DNA of 64,000 nt from Halorubrum hochsteinianum (lineage in GTDB: Archaea > Halobacteriota > Halobacteria > Halobacteriales > Haloferacaceae), in assembly GCF_023702125.1 (NCBI RefSeq), contig NZ_CP098415.1, forward strand, positions 1,984,001 through 2,048,000. The letters are read 5' to 3'. Position numbers and translations under genes: made by a program. Positions within the stretch are counted from its first letter, which is position 1, and each line of letters starts with the position of its first letter. The notes under the pieces are model-generated. The model had not been told where the DNA came from. It saw nothing but the letters and a program-made list of their open reading frames with translations, and made no database searches. This document shows, one piece after another, positions 34,282-43,361 of this stretch.

Positions 34282-34289
34282 GTTAAAAC
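34282..34289 (-). promoter_or_regulatory. TATA box of pspA
   Basis: GTTTTAAC on the minus strand, about 28 bases before the chosen ATG. It excludes the longer frame start at 34279 and so supports the MGILSR start. Confidence 0.5.
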
Positions 34290-34467
34290 CTCATGCGGTT
34301 CGCGACCGTGAGACGCACTCCGCGGCCGGGAGACGCGGGTCGCGGGAGGGGCACGGCGCGCGCCGAGGACGGGGATCCGGCGGAACGACGCGCGGGCCCC
34401 GCGGACAGGGCTCTCCGTGGCGGCGCGTACCTGAACACTTATTCGGCGGGTCGATGTAGCCCGGCGC

Positions 34468-35439
34468 ATGGACATCGGCGTCTTGACCGTTCCCCTCGGC
34501 GGCGAACCGATCGACGACGCGGCCGCGTACCTCGCCGGGCTCGGCGTCGACGCCGTCGAACTCGGCGTCGGCGGGTGGCCCGGACAGGACCACGTCGACC
34601 GCGAGCGGCTCCTTGACGACGAGGCGGCGCGGCAGGAACTCCGGGGAGTTCTCGACGACCACGGGCTCCGGATCTCCGCGCTCGCGACGCACAACAACCC
34701 GCTTCACCCCGACGAGGAGCGGGCCGCGACGGCGGACCGCGAACTGCGCGAGGCGATCGGACTGGCCGACCTGCTCGGCGTCGACACGGTGACGTGCTTC
34801 TCGGGACTCCCCGCGGGCGCGCCGGGCGACTCGACGCCGAACTGGGTCACGGCCCCGTGGCCGAGCGAACACGCCGACGCGCTCGACTACCAGTGGGACG
34901 AGGTCGCGGTCCCGTACTGGTCGGACCTCGCCGAACACGCCGCGCACCACGGCGTCGACGTGGCTATCGAGATGCACCCGAACATGCTCGTGTACGAGCC
35001 GACCGGCATGCTCGCGCTCCGGGAGGCGACGAACGAGCGGATCGGCGCGAACTTCGACCCGTCGCACCTCTACTGGCAGGGGATCGACGTGCCCGAGGCG
35101 ATCCGCTTCCTCGGCGAGCGCGACGCGATCCACCACGTCCACGCCAAGGACACGAGGGTGTACGAGTCCAACTCGCGGGTGAAGGGCGTCCTCGACACGA
35201 CGGGGTACGCCGACGAGGCGGACCGCTCGTGGCTGTTCCGCTCGATCGGCTACGGTCACGGGGAGGACCACTGGAAGGACGTGGTCTCGACGCTCCGGAT
35301 GGTCGGCTACGAGGGCGCGCTGTCGATCGAACACGAGGACTCGCTCACCTCCTCGCGCGAGGGGTTGGAGAAGGCGGTCGACGTGTTGGACCGAGCCGTC
35401 TTCGAGACCGAACCGGGCGACGCGTACTGGGCTGAGTGA
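34468..35439 (+). CDS. Sugar phosphate isomerase/epimerase (TIM barrel)
   Basis: A 323-aa AP-endonuclease-2-like TIM-barrel protein. Metal-ligand type residues appear in IEMHPNMLVYEP, GANFDPSHLYWQG, HHVHAKDTRV and SIEHEDSLTS. Members isomerise sugars or inositols. It is followed 27 bases later by a Gfo/Idh/MocA oxidoreductase, the usual pairing in sugar or inositol breakdown, so the two probably act on the same polyol or sugar. The TATA-like ACTTATTC at 34437-34444 gives a leaderless start. Confidence 0.85.
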   Translation: MDIGVLTVPLGGEPIDDAAAYLAGLGVDAVELGVGGWPGQDHVDRERLLDDEAARQELRGVLDDHGLRISALATHNNPLHPDEERAATADRELREAIGLADLLGVDTVTCFSGLPAGAPGDSTPNWVTAPWPSEHADALDYQWDEVAVPYWSDLAEHAAHHGVDVAIEMHPNMLVYEPTGMLALREATNERIGANFDPSHLYWQGIDVPEAIRFLGERDAIHHVHAKDTRVYESNSRVKGVLDTTGYADEADRSWLFRSIGYGHGEDHWKDVVSTLRMVGYEGALSIEHEDSLTSSREGLEKAVDVLDRAVFETEPGDAYWAE

Positions 35440-35466
35440 GGCGGCGGCGACCAACAGATCCACGAC

Positions 35467-36618
35467 ATGACACATGAAACACAGAAGGTCGGCGTGCTGG
35501 GGTATCGATTCATGGGAAGAGCGCACGCGAACGCGCTCGCGCGCCTCCCGATGTTCTTCCCGGACGCCCCCGAGGTCGAGCGGCACACGCTCGTCGGGCG
35601 CGACGAAAACGCCCTCGCAGAGGCGGCCGACCGGTTCGGCTTCGCGCACACCGCGACCGACTGGGAGGCGGCGATAGACGCGGTGGACGTCTTCTACAAC
35701 CTCGGCCCGAACCACGTCCACGCGGAGCCGTCGATCGCGGCCCTCGAAGCGGGGGTCCCCGTCCTCTGTGAGAAGCCGCTCGCGCCGACGCTGGAGGAGG
35801 CCGCGGCGATGCGCGACGCCGCGGCCGCGACCGGCGCGACCGCCGGCACCGCGTTCAACTACCGGTTCGTCCCCGCGATCCGGTACGCGAAGGGACTGAT
35901 CGAGGACGGCGAACTCGGCGAGATACGACAGGTCCGCGGGCGCTACCTCCAGGACTGGCTCGTCGACCCGGAGGCCCCGTGGGCGTGGCGGATGGACGCC
36001 GACATGGCCGGATCGGGCGCGCTCGGCGACCTCGGCGCGCACACGATCGACCTCGCGAACTTCCTCGTGGGCGAGGCGGTCGGGGGGATCGACCGCGTCT
36101 CCGGGCAGTTGACGACGTTCGTCGACGAGCGCCCGGTGTACGCCGACGACGACGCGGCGGGCGAAGCCGACGCCGAGGTCGCGGAGTACCGCGACGTGAC
36201 CGTCGACGACGCCTACAGCGCGCAGGTCGCCTACGAGTCGGGCGCGACCGGGACCTTCGAGGCCACGCGGGTCGCCGAGGGGCACAAGAACGACCACACG
36301 ATCGCGGTCCACGGCTCGAAGGGGAGCGTGAAGTTCTCCTTGGAGCGCCTCAACGAACTGGAGGTGCTCCGCGAGGGGAACCGCGGCTACGAGACGGTGT
36401 TAGTCACCGAGGAGACGGACCCGTACGTGGACCGCTGGTGGCCCCCCGGCCACGTGATCGGGTGGGAGCACACGTTCGTCCACGAGAGCTACGAGTACCT
36501 CTCGGCGGTCGCGGAAGGCGGGTCGTTCGAGCCGTCGTTCGCTGACGGGTACGAGGTCCAGAAGGTACTCGCGGCGATCGAGCGGGCCGACGAGCGCGGC
36601 GAGTGGGTCGAAGTCTAA
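35467..36618 (+). CDS. Gfo/Idh/MocA-family oxidoreductase
   Basis: A 383-aa NAD(P)-dependent sugar/inositol dehydrogenase. The Rossmann motif GVLGYRFMGRAHANAL is at residues 9-24, the EKPLAPTLEEA motif with the conserved Lys is near residue 100, and the catalytic-region GDLGAHTIDLANFLVG lies near residue 190, with the His of the family. The substrate cannot be read. It is co-transcribed with the isomerase upstream. Confidence 0.87.
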   Translation: MTHETQKVGVLGYRFMGRAHANALARLPMFFPDAPEVERHTLVGRDENALAEAADRFGFAHTATDWEAAIDAVDVFYNLGPNHVHAEPSIAALEAGVPVLCEKPLAPTLEEAAAMRDAAAATGATAGTAFNYRFVPAIRYAKGLIEDGELGEIRQVRGRYLQDWLVDPEAPWAWRMDADMAGSGALGDLGAHTIDLANFLVGEAVGGIDRVSGQLTTFVDERPVYADDDAAGEADAEVAEYRDVTVDDAYSAQVAYESGATGTFEATRVAEGHKNDHTIAVHGSKGSVKFSLERLNELEVLREGNRGYETVLVTEETDPYVDRWWPPGHVIGWEHTFVHESYEYLSAVAEGGSFEPSFADGYEVQKVLAAIERADERGEWVEV

Positions 36619-36729
36619 TTCCCAGTTCTCCCGGATCTGTCGAGATCAGCCGGAACTGATACGAACGTCGTATTAGATATGTAGGGCGGACACAATACCT
36701 GGTGACCTTCTCTTCGGGCGTGACTTCAT

Positions 36730-38289
36730 TCAGTCGTCGGTCGAGAGGTACCGATCGATCAAGTACCCGATCCCACCTACTGCCATGAGCGTTTGTACGA
36801 CGCCGAATCCGGGCGCTTCGTCAGCGGCCACTCCGCCTTGATCCGTGACTGCGTCGCCTTCCGAGGTTTCAGTACCCGTCCCGTTAACTTCCTCAGTTGG
36901 TTCTTCGGTTACGACGACGGAGTCTTCGATAGCCGTCCCGTTTATACGCAGGGTGAATTCTCCGGTCTCTTCGAAGACCGTCTCCAGTTCAACGGTTTCT
37001 GCGCTTTTTGAATCCACCTGAACCTCTGTTGTCTCAATTTCGGTCGTCTCACCTTCGGGTCCGTCGACCGCGAAGGAGACCGTCGTCGATGACTCGACGC
37101 CGGTTGCGTTTTCTACGGTCACGCGTGCGGTCACGGTGTCTCCGACATATGCCTCGCTATCGGATTCTGTGAGCGTCACGTGGAGTAGCTCAAACTCATC
37201 TTCGATCCGTTCTTTGTGGAACTCGGCTGCCTCCGACCTGTATTCCCAAGCTGGAGAGTGAGGTTGTCCCTCAAACGTTCTGAACGTGGCAGGGACATCG
37301 AGGTGGTCGTAAATTTTTCGGCTGGTCTCGAACCGGTCGTCAACTTGTAACGTCCCGAAAAATTCCTCGACTACTTGATCCATCTCGTCGTCACCTTTGA
37401 ACCGTTTGCGAACGTAATTATCAGGGTCCTCGGGGTCCTGATCTTTACCGCCGATCCACCGGAACTGCTCGATGTCCATCCACGCCTCTTCGTTGAATGC
37501 CTCGCCGGTGAGTTCTTCCAAATTTCCGGCTCCGATCGGCCATGGGACGGTTGTTCGGTCGGGATCGCCATGAACCGGGAGGTCATCGGTGAGCCCAGTA
37601 AATGGGAGGAAGGCATACCCATTCGCACCGGAAGAGTATGCGTTGATGTGTTCCGGATGAAGTGGAGCGATTCTTTCGATAAAATCACCAGCAGACGACG
37701 CTCCATCGTAATGGATTCCATCCGCAATTGTATAGCTGCCAGCGTTCAGTCGGGATTTGGCGTCCTCGATCATCGCGATGAACTGTAGGTCGACGCGCTC
37801 ACGTCGAGGGTCGGTGATCTCCAATTCCGGGGCTAAGGTCAACTCCTGTGGTTCCAAGCCGAGGTGTCCGCGTGTCAATGTGAGGGGAACACTCAGTACG
37901 GGGCAATTCATCGCATCTGCAATGCGTCCCGTGATGCCGCGATCAGGGTCTTGGGCCCCCGCAACTCGTTCTTCAAAGTCACCCCATGGATACGTTGTAA
38001 CCACCAACGGTCGCACTTTGGAGTCGTTTAGAGACTCTTCAACAGAGCGGAAAGACGGCGTATAGAGGAAATACGGAGAGTGGAACCCGGCGTCGGGGTC
38101 TGCTTCGATCTTTTGAACCCCCGGCTCGGTTCCGTAACTGTTCACACCGGTTTCAGCGCCGTCAACTGCCTCAGTAGCGTGAACTTCTTCAGCCAGAGTT
38201 CGTCCACTGAATCCGATGATGCCGGCTGTAGAAACCCCCGCTGTCTGGAGTATTCGCCGCCGCCTCGCTTCGATTTGCTGTGAATCCAT
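36730..38289 (-). CDS. Tat-exported hydrolase-like protein with PGF-CTERM-like tail
   Basis: A 519-aa exported protein. It begins with a twin-arginine signal (RRRRILQTAGVSTAGIIGFSG). Residues about 60-340 read like an alpha/beta-hydrolase (esterase or PHB-depolymerase-like) with a possible nucleophile elbow YSSGANGY, followed by a CARDB-like beta domain at about 345-440, a Thr/Glu linker, and a C-terminal APGFGVVQTLMAVGGIGYL helix, resembling the PGF-CTERM signal that archaeosortase A replaces with a lipid anchor. Codon use is AT-richer than its neighbours, suggesting transfer. Enzyme class is tentative. Confidence 0.68.
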   Translation of the reverse strand: MDSQQIEARRRRILQTAGVSTAGIIGFSGRTLAEEVHATEAVDGAETGVNSYGTEPGVQKIEADPDAGFHSPYFLYTPSFRSVEESLNDSKVRPLVVTTYPWGDFEERVAGAQDPDRGITGRIADAMNCPVLSVPLTLTRGHLGLEPQELTLAPELEITDPRRERVDLQFIAMIEDAKSRLNAGSYTIADGIHYDGASSAGDFIERIAPLHPEHINAYSSGANGYAFLPFTGLTDDLPVHGDPDRTTVPWPIGAGNLEELTGEAFNEEAWMDIEQFRWIGGKDQDPEDPDNYVRKRFKGDDEMDQVVEEFFGTLQVDDRFETSRKIYDHLDVPATFRTFEGQPHSPAWEYRSEAAEFHKERIEDEFELLHVTLTESDSEAYVGDTVTARVTVENATGVESSTTVSFAVDGPEGETTEIETTEVQVDSKSAETVELETVFEETGEFTLRINGTAIEDSVVVTEEPTEEVNGTGTETSEGDAVTDQGGVAADEAPGFGVVQTLMAVGGIGYLIDRYLSTDD

Positions 38290-38316
38290 TGGTGTCAGAG
38301 TTATCCGAAAACGGAG

Positions 38317-38784
38317 TCAGACGCCGACGCCGCCGCCCGGCGTGCTGCCGCCGTTCTCCTCGCTCCACTCGTCGATCGCGGAGTCCTCGCCGTCGTAGCT
38401 GCCGAGCGTCTCGCGGGTGTCGAACGCAACCGGCTCCCAGACCACGTCGAAGTTCTCGTTGCCGGTGGCGTTGGGGACGGGGACCCGATCGCCCGGCCGG
38501 ACCACGCCGTCGCCGGGCCACGCGCCGAACTGGACGTTCCCGTCCGGGTCCTCGCCGCGGACGTACAGCTCCTCGGCGGGGACCGGGTCGGGACCGATCG
38601 CGACGACGACGAGTTCGCCGTCCTCCTGTTGGGCCTCGAACTCGGCGTCCGGCGGGGCGACGCCGTCGATGAGCCCGAACACCGCCGCGCCGACGATCGC
38701 CAGCAGCAACACGACGATCCCAACGAGCAGCCCCGTCCCCGCCAGCGGGGTGAACCCTCGCTCGTCGTCTCGGAACGCAGCCAT
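38317..38784 (-). CDS. Type IV pilin-like protein
   Basis: A 155-aa protein with a prepilin-type N-terminus: ERGFTPLAGTG followed by a hydrophobic helix (about residues 17-40), as in haloarchaeal pilin-N proteins cleaved by the prepilin peptidase PibD. The remainder is a beta-rich globular domain with a Gly-rich end and no cysteine. It would assemble into a surface pilus or remain membrane-anchored. The gene is monocistronic, with a TATAAG box at 38810-38815. Confidence 0.8.
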   Translation of the reverse strand: MAAFRDDERGFTPLAGTGLLVGIVVLLLAIVGAAVFGLIDGVAPPDAEFEAQQEDGELVVVAIGPDPVPAEELYVRGEDPDGNVQFGAWPGDGVVRPGDRVPVPNATGNENFDVVWEPVAFDTRETLGSYDGEDSAIDEWSEENGGSTPGGGVGV

Positions 38785-38809
38785 TCGACCGTCAGTCAGA
38801 CGGCACCGG

Positions 38810-38815
38810 TATAAG
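38810..38815 (-). promoter_or_regulatory. TATA box of the pilin gene
   Basis: CTTATA on the minus strand lies 26-31 bases before the pilin ATG, matching a leaderless start. Confidence 0.5.
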
Positions 38816-38959
38816 GGTTTACGCGCCGCGTATCAGCGCTGATAAGTTTGGGCGCGTCGGGAGCGGGATCCCCGTGGAGCGGGCCGGGGCCACCGGAGCG
38901 GGACCGACGCTCCGGGACCGAACCGGAAGCGGGTTATTCCGCGCGACCCAACGCCGACC

Positions 38960-39580
38960 GTGACGTCTCGGACAGGCGGTTCGACGGGCGGTCGCCCGCG
39001 CGGGCTGCGCGGCATCGCGCGCACGTGGGCCGAGGTGCTCGTTCGGCCGCGGCGAGCGTTCGCAAACTCGATCACGCCCGGCGATCAGGCCCCGGCACTG
39101 ACGTTCGCGGTCGCGGTCGTCGCGGCGTTCGCGTTCGGCCTGATCGCGACCGACCCCGGCGCGGTGCCGGCCGTCGTCCCCTCGTCGCGGGCGCTGTCCG
39201 GACTGGTGGTCTTCGTCGTCGCGGTCGTGATCGGGACCCCCGTCGGCCTCCACCTGACCGGCGCGGTCGCGACGGTGTCGGTCGTGGTCGCGAGCCTCGA
39301 ACTCGCGGACGGGATCGGGTTCCGCGACCGCGGCGGCGTGAGCGAGACGGTTCAGGCCGTCGCGTACGCCAGTTCGCCGATGGCGCTCGCGGGACCGGCG
39401 ATACCCGAGCTCAGGGTCGTCTGCGGCGCGTACGCGGCGGTGCTGCTGTTCGTCGGGCTCCGCTCGGTTCACGGGCTGGGGGCGCTCCGGACGGCTGTCG
39501 CCGCGCTCCCGCCGGCCGCGCTCGGCTACGGCGTGGGGTACCGCGTCGTGGCGGCGGCGCGGACGCTTTTCGCCGCGTGA
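38960..39580 (+). CDS. Yip1-family membrane protein
   Basis: A 206-aa protein starting with GTG. An N-terminal hydrophilic segment ends in TWAEVLVRPRRAFANSITPGDQ, the typical entrance of Yip1-domain proteins, followed by four to five membrane segments up to residue 205. The function of archaeal Yip1-domain proteins is unknown. It is 74 bases before the next gene, which has its own promoter. Confidence 0.78.
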   Translation: MTSRTGGSTGGRPRGLRGIARTWAEVLVRPRRAFANSITPGDQAPALTFAVAVVAAFAFGLIATDPGAVPAVVPSSRALSGLVVFVVAVVIGTPVGLHLTGAVATVSVVVASLELADGIGFRDRGGVSETVQAVAYASSPMALAGPAIPELRVVCGAYAAVLLFVGLRSVHGLGALRTAVAALPPAALGYGVGYRVVAAARTLFAA

Positions 39581-39654
39581 GCCGCCGACGGCCCGCGCCG
39601 CCGCCAGCGGGCTTTCGACAACCGTTTTAGGCCCGAGACTCTCGGTGTATTCAA

Positions 39655-41820
39655 ATGGGATCCTGTATCATTTGTGGCACCGACATCGGGGGCGGTCGCG
39701 TCTGCGACTCGCACCAGGAAGACGTCGTGTTCGACTTCCGCGGCGACTCCCCGAACGGTCTCGTCCCGAGCCGGTTCTACCGTGGCGTCGTCGACGGGTA
39801 CGCCGAGTTCGGCGTGTTCGTCGACCTCGCGCCGGGCGTCACCGGCCTGCTCCACCGCTCCGAACTCGACCAGCGGCTCGACAGCCTCGACTGGGAACCG
39901 GGCGACGAGGTGTTCGTCCAGGTGAAGGGCGTCCGCGACAACGGCAACGTCGACCTCGGCTGGTCGATCCGACAGGCCGACCGCGAGTTCCGCGGCGTCC
40001 TCGTCCAAGCGCCCTCCGGCGAGCGCCTCCCCGACGAGGACCCGGACGACGAGGAGACCGAAGCGCGGACCGAGACGGAAGAGCGGGCGGACGACGCCGG
40101 GGACGAAGACGCGGGCTCCGACGCCGACGAAGCCGCCGAGGCCGACGAGACCGACGACGGACCCGAGCCGACCGACGGGGGCGACGACGCGGAGGGCGTC
40201 GCGTCCGCCGACGGCGAGTCCGTTGACGCCGGCACGTCCGAGGAAAACGCCGACGATTCCGCCGACGAGGGCGGCGAGGAGGCCGCCGCCGCCGCGGACG
40301 AGGAGACCGACGAGGACCGCGAGCGCGCGTCGATCACGACGCTCGGAGACGCGGTCGGCGAATCGGTCTGGATCGAGGGCGAGGTCGTCGGCGTCCGTCA
40401 GACCGGCGGCCCGACGGTGTTCGAGGTCAGCGACGAGACGGGCGCGGTCGATGTGGCCGCGTTCGTCGAGCCGGGCGTCCGGGCGTACCCGGACGTCGAG
40501 GTGGGCGACGCGGTGCGGGTCGACGGCGAGGTCGAGAGCCACCGCGGCGACATCCAAGTCGAGTCGGACGCGCTCGTCCTCCTCGACGGCGAGGCGGCGG
40601 AGGCGGTCCGCCGCCGGATCGCCGACGCGCTCACCGACGAGGCGCGCCCCGAGGGGCTCCAGCCGCTCGCCGGCGACGAGACGGTCGCCGAGCTCGCCGA
40701 CGGCCTCCTCGACGCCGCGGAGGCGGTCCGCCGCGCGGTCCTCGAATCGCGCCCCATCGTCGTCCGCCACCCGGCGACCGCCGACGGCTACGTCGCGGGC
40801 GCTGCGGTCGAGCGCGCGGTCCTCCCGCTGATCCGCGACGAGCACGCGAAGAGCGACGCCGAGTACCACTACTTCACCCGCCGCCCGCTCGACGAGCCGG
40901 TGTACGGGATGGACGCGGCGACCAACGACGCGACCCGCATGCTTCAGGACCGCGACCGCCACGACGAGAAGCTCCCGCTGTTCCTGCTCGTCGGGGCCGG
41001 CTCGACGACCGAGTCCGTCGACGGCATCGACCTGCTGTCGGTGTACGGCGTCGACGCGGTCGTCGTCGACGCCGCGGTCGCCGACCCGGAGACCCGGGAG
41101 GCGGTCGACACGCTCGTCTCGCCGGAACTGGCCGACGTCGGCGGCGACGAGACGCTCTCGACCGGCACGCTCGTCGCCTCGCTCGCGTCGGCGATCAACG
41201 ACGAGGTCCGCGCGGACCTCGAACACCTCCCCGCGGTGAGCTACTGGGCGGACGCCCCGGATCGGTACGTGAACCTCGCGCGGGACGCGGGCTGCGACGC
41301 CGAGCGCGTCGCGGAGCTCCGCGAGGCGGTCGCGCTGGAAGCGTACTACCAGTCGTATCAGGACAAGCGCGAACTGATCGCTGATCTCCTGTTCTCGGAC
41401 GGCGGTAACCTCGCGGCGCACGTCTCCGAGCAGTTCCGCGAGAAGCTGGAGACCGAGGTCGAGACGGCGGACGCGAACGTCGCCACGGAGGCGGTCGACG
41501 GCGTCGAGTTCGCGCTCCTCGACACCGACGGCTACACCCACCGCTACGACTTCCCGCCGACGCCGCTGCTCCTGGACGACCTCCACCGCCGGCGCGCCGA
41601 CGGCGAGCCGTTCGCGACGGTCGGCGTCGGCACCGACGAACTGTACGTGCGCACGACGGCCGACGTGTCGGTCCGCGACGTGGCCGAGCGCGCGGCCGAG
41701 CTCGCGCCGGCGGCCGACATCGCCACCGCGGGCGTCCGCGAGGGGAAAATCGAGTTCCTCTCCGGCGAGCGCGACGCCGTCGAGGACGCGGTCGTCGCCG
41801 CCGTCGCCGAGGCGTTCTGA
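39655..41820 (+). CDS. RecJ-like DHH-family protein with zinc finger, S1 and OB domains
   Basis: A 721-aa protein. An N-terminal zinc finger (C4, C7, C17, H20) is followed by an S1 RNA-binding domain (about residues 38-100), a very acidic linker (about 125-225), an OB-fold nucleic-acid-binding domain (ESVWIEGEVVGVRQTG onward), and a DHH-type phosphoesterase fold. The usual HxDxDG reads HPATADGY and the DHH motif reads VVDAAVAD, so the nuclease centre looks lost. In archaea RecJ/Cdc45 relatives associate with GINS at forks; a structural role is inferred. A TTTTAGG box lies about 27 bases upstream. Confidence 0.78.
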   Translation: MGSCIICGTDIGGGRVCDSHQEDVVFDFRGDSPNGLVPSRFYRGVVDGYAEFGVFVDLAPGVTGLLHRSELDQRLDSLDWEPGDEVFVQVKGVRDNGNVDLGWSIRQADREFRGVLVQAPSGERLPDEDPDDEETEARTETEERADDAGDEDAGSDADEAAEADETDDGPEPTDGGDDAEGVASADGESVDAGTSEENADDSADEGGEEAAAAADEETDEDRERASITTLGDAVGESVWIEGEVVGVRQTGGPTVFEVSDETGAVDVAAFVEPGVRAYPDVEVGDAVRVDGEVESHRGDIQVESDALVLLDGEAAEAVRRRIADALTDEARPEGLQPLAGDETVAELADGLLDAAEAVRRAVLESRPIVVRHPATADGYVAGAAVERAVLPLIRDEHAKSDAEYHYFTRRPLDEPVYGMDAATNDATRMLQDRDRHDEKLPLFLLVGAGSTTESVDGIDLLSVYGVDAVVVDAAVADPETREAVDTLVSPELADVGGDETLSTGTLVASLASAINDEVRADLEHLPAVSYWADAPDRYVNLARDAGCDAERVAELREAVALEAYYQSYQDKRELIADLLFSDGGNLAAHVSEQFREKLETEVETADANVATEAVDGVEFALLDTDGYTHRYDFPPTPLLLDDLHRRRADGEPFATVGVGTDELYVRTTADVSVRDVAERAAELAPAADIATAGVREGKIEFLSGERDAVEDAVVAAVAEAF

Positions 41821-41935
41821 GACGGACGAGATATTCGCGGTAGTTTTCCTTCTAATCCGTTTGAAAACTCCCGCGCATCGGATCGGCCGGTAGATTATTC
41901 TACTCGTGTGAGATTCCCTCGCGTGGGTGTCACCG

Positions 41936-42517
41936 ATGGCTACACAACCGTCCGAACGGACGCTTCGCTCGGAGCTGCTCGGGAGAGACGTGGAGTTCAA
42001 CTACTCGGAGACGTGGCTGGCGTACTCGATGCTTGGGCTCCGGGTCGTGATGGCGTGGGTGTTCCTCCAGGCCGGGTTAGAGAAGCTGTTCGAGGGCGGT
42101 ATCGGCGACCCGCTCGCGTGGAGCTCCGTGGGGTTCCTTCGGAACGCCATTGCCGAGGCGAACCCGTTGCGAGAGCTGTTCCTCTTTTTCGCCGACTTCG
42201 CGGCGATAATCGACCCGATGGTGGTGTTCGGGCAGATCCTGATCGGGCTGGCGCTGCTGTTCGGCGTCTTCTTCCGGTTCGCCGCGCTGATGGGCGCGAT
42301 CATGATGTCGCTGTTCTGGACCGCCGCGTGGCAGGGCGGACTGCTGGCGGGGTTCCCGGTGGACCACGGCTACTTCGTCGACAGCTCGCTCGTCTACATG
42401 CTGATCCTGTTCGGGCTGGGCGCGTGGGGTGCCGGCCGGATCGTCGGGGTCGATCGGGCGCTAGAGGAGACGGAACTGGTCAGGAACGCCCCGGGGCTGC
42501 GGTTCCTGCTCGGGTGA
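41936..42517 (+). CDS. DoxX-family membrane protein
   Basis: A 193-aa protein with four membrane segments. It has the DoxX features: LRVVMAWVFLQAGLEKL in the first helix, GQILIGLALLFGVFFRFAALMGAIMM in the centre and VYMLILFGLGAWGAGR near the end. DoxX relatives are linked to quinone-dependent oxidation of thiosulfate or to redox defence, but most haloarchaeal members are uncharacterised. ATG at 41936 is used; a GTG nine bases upstream is possible. Confidence 0.85.
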   Translation: MATQPSERTLRSELLGRDVEFNYSETWLAYSMLGLRVVMAWVFLQAGLEKLFEGGIGDPLAWSSVGFLRNAIAEANPLRELFLFFADFAAIIDPMVVFGQILIGLALLFGVFFRFAALMGAIMMSLFWTAAWQGGLLAGFPVDHGYFVDSSLVYMLILFGLGAWGAGRIVGVDRALEETELVRNAPGLRFLLG

Positions 42518-42544
42518 CCGGACGCCGCGGACGGCGTCGCGACG

Positions 42545-42550
42545 TTTTTT
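42545..42550. terminator. T-run between convergent genes
   Basis: Six consecutive T residues after the DoxX stop in GC-rich surroundings, placed between two convergent genes; the orientation suits termination of the DoxX transcript. Confidence 0.45.
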
Positions 42551-42565
42551 GACGCTCGCCCCGAT

Positions 42566-43222
42566 TCAGCGGCGCGTGAACGGGCCGGGCGGCAGGATGA
42601 GGTCGTCGAGTTCGGGCCGCTGTTTCACGTTGAACACGACCGACAGCTCGTCTGTCAGCGGGTAGCCGTTACAGGAGAGGCGGAACCCCCGCTCGGCGAG
42701 GTCGTCGGGCATGATGTGGTCGGTCGGCTGCGAGAGTTTCCCCTCGGCGAGGTACACCGCGCAGTTCGCGCAGGCACCGCCGCGACAGGAGAACGGCCAC
42801 GCGAAGCCGCTCCGCTCGGCGGCCTCCAGCAGGCTCTCGTCGGGGTGGACGAGCAGGCGGCCGTGGGCGTCGGGACCGAGGTCGGCGTGGGACGCCTTCC
42901 GGAACAGCTCGTCGTCGTCCAGCGACCAGCCGTAGTCGACGATGGCCTCGTAGTCGAGGAACTCGACGCGGGTCGACGCGGGCGCGCGCGCCTCGCCGTC
43001 CTCGGTGAGGTCGACGTCGGCGGGGTCGACGCCGTCGCCGCTCTCGTCCCCGTCCGCGTCGCGCTCCGACAGCTCCCGGTACGCCCGGCGGACGAGCTGG
43101 AACTCCTCGACCGATCCCCCCTGATCGGGGTGGGCGCGCTTCACGCGCTCGCGGTACGCCCGTTCGACCGCCTCGTCGTCGGCGTCCTCGTCGACGTCCA
43201 ACACCTCGAACGGGGAGACCAT
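42566..43222 (-). CDS. J-domain/[2Fe-2S] ferredoxin fusion protein
   Basis: A 218-aa fusion. Residues 1-55 form a J domain with the HPD motif at 31-33 (VKRAHPDQGGS), normally stimulating Hsp70. After an acidic linker, a plant-type halophilic ferredoxin follows with cluster ligands C146, C151, C154 and C184 (CRGGACANC, LSC). It starts at MVSPFEVLDV, 43222; a longer frame upstream is Arg/Ser-rich and rejected. The pairing suggests a ferredoxin recruited to chaperones, or cluster loading helped by DnaK. Such fusions are known in haloarchaea; their function is not established. Confidence 0.82.
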   Translation of the reverse strand: MVSPFEVLDVDEDADDEAVERAYRERVKRAHPDQGGSVEEFQLVRRAYRELSERDADGDESGDGVDPADVDLTEDGEARAPASTRVEFLDYEAIVDYGWSLDDDELFRKASHADLGPDAHGRLLVHPDESLLEAAERSGFAWPFSCRGGACANCAVYLAEGKLSQPTDHIMPDDLAERGFRLSCNGYPLTDELSVVFNVKQRPELDDLILPPGPFTRR

Positions 43223-43331
43223 CCGGTTACCCGACGTAGGCGCGTGAGACACATAAACTGCCCAGAAGTCGGCAGGCGGATCATTCCGGCGAGAGTCGGC
43301 GAACGGACGGGCGGCCGCGGACCGGTCAGCG

Positions 43332-43337
43332 TTTAAG
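43332..43337 (+). promoter_or_regulatory. TATA box of the FEN1 gene
   Basis: TTTAAG lies 25-30 bases before the fen ATG in GC-rich DNA, indicating a leaderless transcript. Confidence 0.5.
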
Positions 43338-43361
43338 AGCGGCGCGCCCCAGAGACCGACA

